A stretch of DNA of 6,869 nt from Bacillota bacterium (GTDB lineage Bacteria; Bacillota_I; Bacilli_A; RFN20; CAG-826): the NCBI GenBank assembly GCA_023396795.1, contig JAEWUY010000094.1, positions 1-6,869 of the forward strand. Reading direction: 5' to 3'. The notes beneath the pieces are model-generated. The model searched no databases. It was not told the DNA's origin and saw only the letters and a list, made by a program, of their open reading frames with translations. Every line of letters begins with the position of its first letter. Position 1 is the first letter of the stretch. This document shows positions 6,302 to 6,869 of the stretch, piece after piece. The position numbers were made by a program, and so were the translations under genes.

Positions 6302-6675
6302 GATCTTTCCTCGATGATGACCATAAAATAATTGGGAGCACATATAATCGGCGTTCCTGAATGGTCAACCCATCCTTGCAAAGAACAGTAATTAAGAGGC
6401 GATGTCTCTTCAGCAATCCGAACTTTTCCATTCGTAATTTCCAGGGTTATATCATCTAATAAACGCGGATAATCATCTTTTTTATACACAAATGACTGAT
6501 TGGCGTAAAGTTCATGAGTGTCGATAACATTAAACTCATAATAAACATTGACCACCAAATCCTCCTCCGGACGATTGAAAACATTTGTTATGACTAACAT
6601 AAGCGAGGCAAAAATCATCAAAAAACTAAAAGCATAAATATCGAAGCGGGTCTTTTTTAACGGTAATTTATTCAT
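6298..6675 (-). CDS. eetA: Membrane-anchored NusG domain II protein (EetA-like)
   Basis: This 125-residue protein has a short basic N-terminus, one membrane helix at about 12-31, and an extracytoplasmic domain related to NusG domain II. The domain is recognised by GKVRIAEETSPLNYCSLQGW (83-102) and SGTPIICAPNYFMVII (106-121). Cys97 and Cys112 are the paired cysteines usual in this family, while the frequent extra Cys before the Pro is Ser92 here. Despite the domain name it has nothing to do with transcription. In Listeria the equivalent is EetA, which with EetB is thought to pass electrons from the membrane quinone pool outward. The ATG lies 37 bp after the stop of the upstream Fe-S gene with a modest AGG site. 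Its TGA stop overlaps the EetB-like ATG, so the two products are probably made in fixed ratio and may form a complex. Confidence 0.82.
   Translation of the reverse strand: MNKLPLKKTRFDIYAFSFLMIFASLMLVITNVFNRPEEDLVVNVYYEFNVIDTHELYANQSFVYKKDDYPRLLDDITLEITNGKVRIAEETSPLNYCSLQGWVDHSGTPIICAPNYFMVIIEERS
6302..6312 (-). promoter_or_regulatory. Ribosome binding site fixing the EetB-like start
   Basis: On the minus strand GAGGAAAGATC directly precedes the ATG at 6301. The GAGG core (6312-6309) is seven bases from the start codon, and the ATG shares its last two bases with the TGA stop of the EetA-like gene. This supports the internal start over the upstream in-frame ATG at 6343. Confidence 0.8.
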
Positions 6676-6712
6676 ACTTTATTACCTAAAGAGACCTTGG
6701 CTAGGTTCTTTA

Positions 6713-6869
6713 TCATACTTCGACTTTTATCGTCTTTCCATCGGAATCGGGTGTGGAATTAATGTAGTCAACAATATATTGATGCGTTTCCTTTTTTGCC
6801 GGGCGACAGGCTGAAACCTTCTTTTGCTGTCCTTTAAGAAGGGCTGTAGCCATTGCCTCACATCCCGGA
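6713..6869 (-). CDS. RnfB-like Fe-S protein, C-terminal fragment
   Basis: Only the last 51 residues and the TGA stop are inside the window. The fragment begins PGCEAMATALLKG and continues VSACRPAKKE, with Cys3 and Cys21 of the fragment as two of the expected four ligands of a 4Fe-4S domain. This PGCxAMAxAL...CRPAK pattern occurs in the Fe-S domain of RnfB-type electron-transport subunits and related proteins; the first two cysteines (CGxCGY type) would lie just beyond the right edge. The tail ends in TPDSDGKTIKVEV. RnfB is a membrane-associated iron-sulfur subunit that moves electrons between ferredoxin/NADH modules and membrane flavoproteins. The EetA-like gene follows after 37 bp on the same strand with no terminator, so it is probably the upstream part of the same operon. 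Whether the full protein is a standard RnfB, a fusion, or another Fe-S protein cannot be seen. Confidence 0.72.
   Translation of the reverse strand, partial: PGCEAMATALLKGQQKKVSACRPAKKETHQYIVDYINSTPDSDGKTIKVEV

Noticed and set aside
6302..6343. Longer start for the EetB-like gene at the ATG at 6343
   Set aside because: It would lie entirely inside the EetA-like gene, whereas the ATG at 6301 has a proper GAGG site and the typical ATGA junction. The added residues (CSQLFYGHHRGK) do not fit the family N-terminus.
6298..6869. TGA read as tryptophan (mycoplasma code)
   Set aside because: TGA ends the EetA-like and RnfB-like frames at sensible family lengths, one of them in an ATGA overlap, and conserved Trp residues are encoded by TGG.

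Overview
The window looks like the chromosome of an AT-rich, low-GC Gram-positive-type bacterium (Bacillota, or a Mollicutes/Erysipelotrichia relative). The grounds are AT-rich intergenic DNA, purine-rich AAGGAG/GAGG ribosome sites, U-tailed hairpin terminators, and protein families typical of Firmicutes. TGA is used as stop (for example in the ATGA junction at 6298-6301) and Trp is read from TGG, so the mycoplasma code does not apply. A rubredoxin and a putative flavin/Fe-S electron-transfer operon suggest an anaerobic or microaerobic lifestyle. The species cannot be fixed from this sequence. All genes but one are on the minus strand, so the right end of the window is upstream for most of them.

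Right part (3936-6869, minus strand): a compact membrane redox operon, read from right to left. It contains the C-terminus of an RnfB-like Fe-S protein (cut by the window edge), a membrane-anchored NusG-domain-II protein (EetA-like), a Gx-transporter-family membrane protein (EetB-like; starts inside the preceding stop codon, ATGA), a membrane-anchored ApbE FAD:protein FMN transferase (overlaps the preceding gene), and a flavin-reductase-like split-barrel protein. The set resembles part of the flavin-based extracellular electron transfer (EET) locus of Listeria, but it is joined to an Rnf-type Fe-S protein. ApbE would covalently flavinylate an extracytoplasmic partner that is not encoded in the window. 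The operon ends at a hairpin that serves both strands.

Middle (3484-3900): a plus-strand 52-residue rubredoxin gene with its own promoter and ribosome site. It converges on the redox operon and shares its terminator.

Left part (1-3483, minus strand): a GrpB/UPF0157 protein, a proline-iminopeptidase-like alpha/beta hydrolase followed by a clear terminator, a Pr6Pr-type multispanning membrane protein, a glutathione peroxidase, and the N-terminal 198 residues of an FtsX/MacB-type ABC permease (HrtB-like), cut by the left edge. The peroxidase and permease are 14 bp apart and probably co-transcribed. A TACAA-N6-TTGTA dyad upstream of the peroxidase is a candidate operator. No rRNA, tRNA, CRISPR array, insertion sequence or phage gene was seen, and no gene-free stretch exceeds 300 bases.
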